Source: JBGQAS01 sp963699305
GTDB taxonomy: Bacteria; Chloroflexota; Anaerolineae; Anaerolineales; Anaerolineaceae
Length of the DNA stretch: 64,000 nt
Assembly: GCA_963699305.1 (NCBI GenBank)
Contig: OY969431.1
Span: 1,116,001 to 1,180,000, forward strand
Reading direction: 5' to 3'
Shown here: one piece after another, positions 63,622 to 64,000 of the stretch
How positions within the stretch are numbered: position 1 is the first letter of the stretch
Layout: each line of letters opens with the position of its first letter
The notes under the pieces: generated by a model
The model's input: only the letters and a program-made list of their open reading frames with translations
Databases searched by the model: none
What the model was told of the DNA's origin: nothing
Made by a program: the position numbers and the translations under genes

Positions 63622-64000
63622 TTAGGTTTTAATCCCCAAATCATGATCATTTCGAAGTTTCAAGCTCAAAGGTATGTCATCCGTGATGATTCCATCCACT
63701 TCGAAAAGCAACATATTTTTGATATCTTTTTCGGTGTCGACAGTCCACACATTGACTTTGCGATGCCCATGGTGTTCACGGCGCACGAATCCGGTGTGAA
63801 CATCGGAAAAATGAGGGTGAACAAGTTCGGGTGTAATCCATTCTCCGATGAAGGAGCGCGAAAAAGCACCTGCCAATCCTGGTAACGCCAGGATCCCAGA
63901 AGGGGTTCTGGGTAGTAATTTCCGTATGCGTAATAGGGTCTTCGGAAGAAAACTCGAAAAAATGATCGAATTTTGCATGTTGTGCTTTTTTACCAATTCC
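63622..64000 (-). CDS. Glycerophosphodiester phosphodiesterase, C-terminal part
   Basis: Only the last 126 codons are in the window; the frame is open to the edge (ELVKKHNMQNSIIFSSF). VNVWTVDTEKDIKNMLLFEV and DGIITDDIP are the C-terminal motifs of GDPD enzymes, which release glycerol-3-phosphate from lipid head groups. It ends 28 bp before the GH3 gene on the same strand. Confidence 0.85.
   Translation of the reverse strand, partial: ELVKKHNMQNSIIFSSFLPKTLLRIRKLLPRTPSGILALPGLAGAFSRSFIGEWITPELVHPHFSDVHTGFVRREHHGHRKVNVWTVDTEKDIKNMLLFEVDGIITDDIPLSLKLRNDHDLGIKT

Noticed and set aside
1..64000. CRISPR arrays, IS elements, prophage genes, rRNA operons
   Set aside because: No regularly spaced repeats, transposase or integrase motifs, phage structural genes or rRNA sequence were seen by eye on either strand.

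Overview
The window looks like a chromosomal segment of a Gram-type-ambiguous, probably anaerobic bacterium of the phylum Chloroflexota, most likely class Anaerolineae. This is inferred from a mevalonate-type diphosphomevalonate decarboxylase, a lipoprotein with an NBR1-like Ig domain, a CpXC-domain protein, a PyrF-PyrE fusion, moderate GC, and many promoters with an extended -10 box only 6-10 nt before the start codon. No IS element, prophage, CRISPR array or rRNA was seen. There is one tRNA (Thr, CGT).

Layout. 1-514: 5' part of a membrane-anchored YvcK-like gene (minus). 565-6893: a divergently controlled bacterial microcompartment (BMC) locus. It has a GntR/UTRA regulator, a strong promoter with a palindromic operator, an RpiB-like isomerase, a deoxyribose-phosphate aldolase, a CoA-acylating aldehyde dehydrogenase, one BMC-H, one BMC-T, three BMC-P and a small adaptor-like protein. 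6994-15818: esterase, tRNA-Thr, glycosyltransferase, DNA polymerase IV, threonine synthase, an acetyltransferase/deacetylase pair and an orphan two-subunit NiFe hydrogenase. 15879-26748: peptidase T, YjbQ, acetyltransferase-like, sugar/cation symporter, membrane proteins, mevalonate decarboxylase, site-2 protease, HEAT protein, acylphosphatase. 26752-35494: uvrB, mfd, pth and Nnr with small membrane proteins. 35579-43531: membrane-fused spermidine-synthase-like protein, phosphoglycerate mutase, sugar ABC ATPase, class V aminotransferase, Fpg/Nei glycosylase. 43537-47390: an asymmetric heterodimeric ABC exporter behind a leader ORF and terminator. 48148-53339: pyrimidine genes pyrC-B-FE-D-K. 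53516-64000: ROK kinase, class III aminotransferase, histidine kinase, CpXC protein, FHA regulator facing a Ser/Thr kinase, GH3 protein and partial glycerophosphodiesterase.

How the parts work together. The BMC enzymes fit cleavage of deoxyribose-5-phosphate to glyceraldehyde-3-phosphate plus acetaldehyde, and oxidation of acetaldehyde to acetyl-CoA inside a protein shell. This matches the class called sugar-phosphate-utilizing (SPU) in BMC surveys (recalled, not searched). No phosphotransacylase or alcohol dehydrogenase for cofactor recycling lies in the window. The second system of interest is the ABC exporter: a 29-codon leader ORF, mutually exclusive hairpins and an intrinsic terminator precede it, as in ribosome-mediated attenuation of BmrCD in Bacillus.

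A quality caveat applies to the whole window. At least eleven otherwise intact genes carry single-base frameshifts, many in homopolymers, including uvrB, mfd and pth. This is better explained by uncorrected sequence errors than by gene decay, so coordinates of those genes are given as frameshift-spanning CDS.
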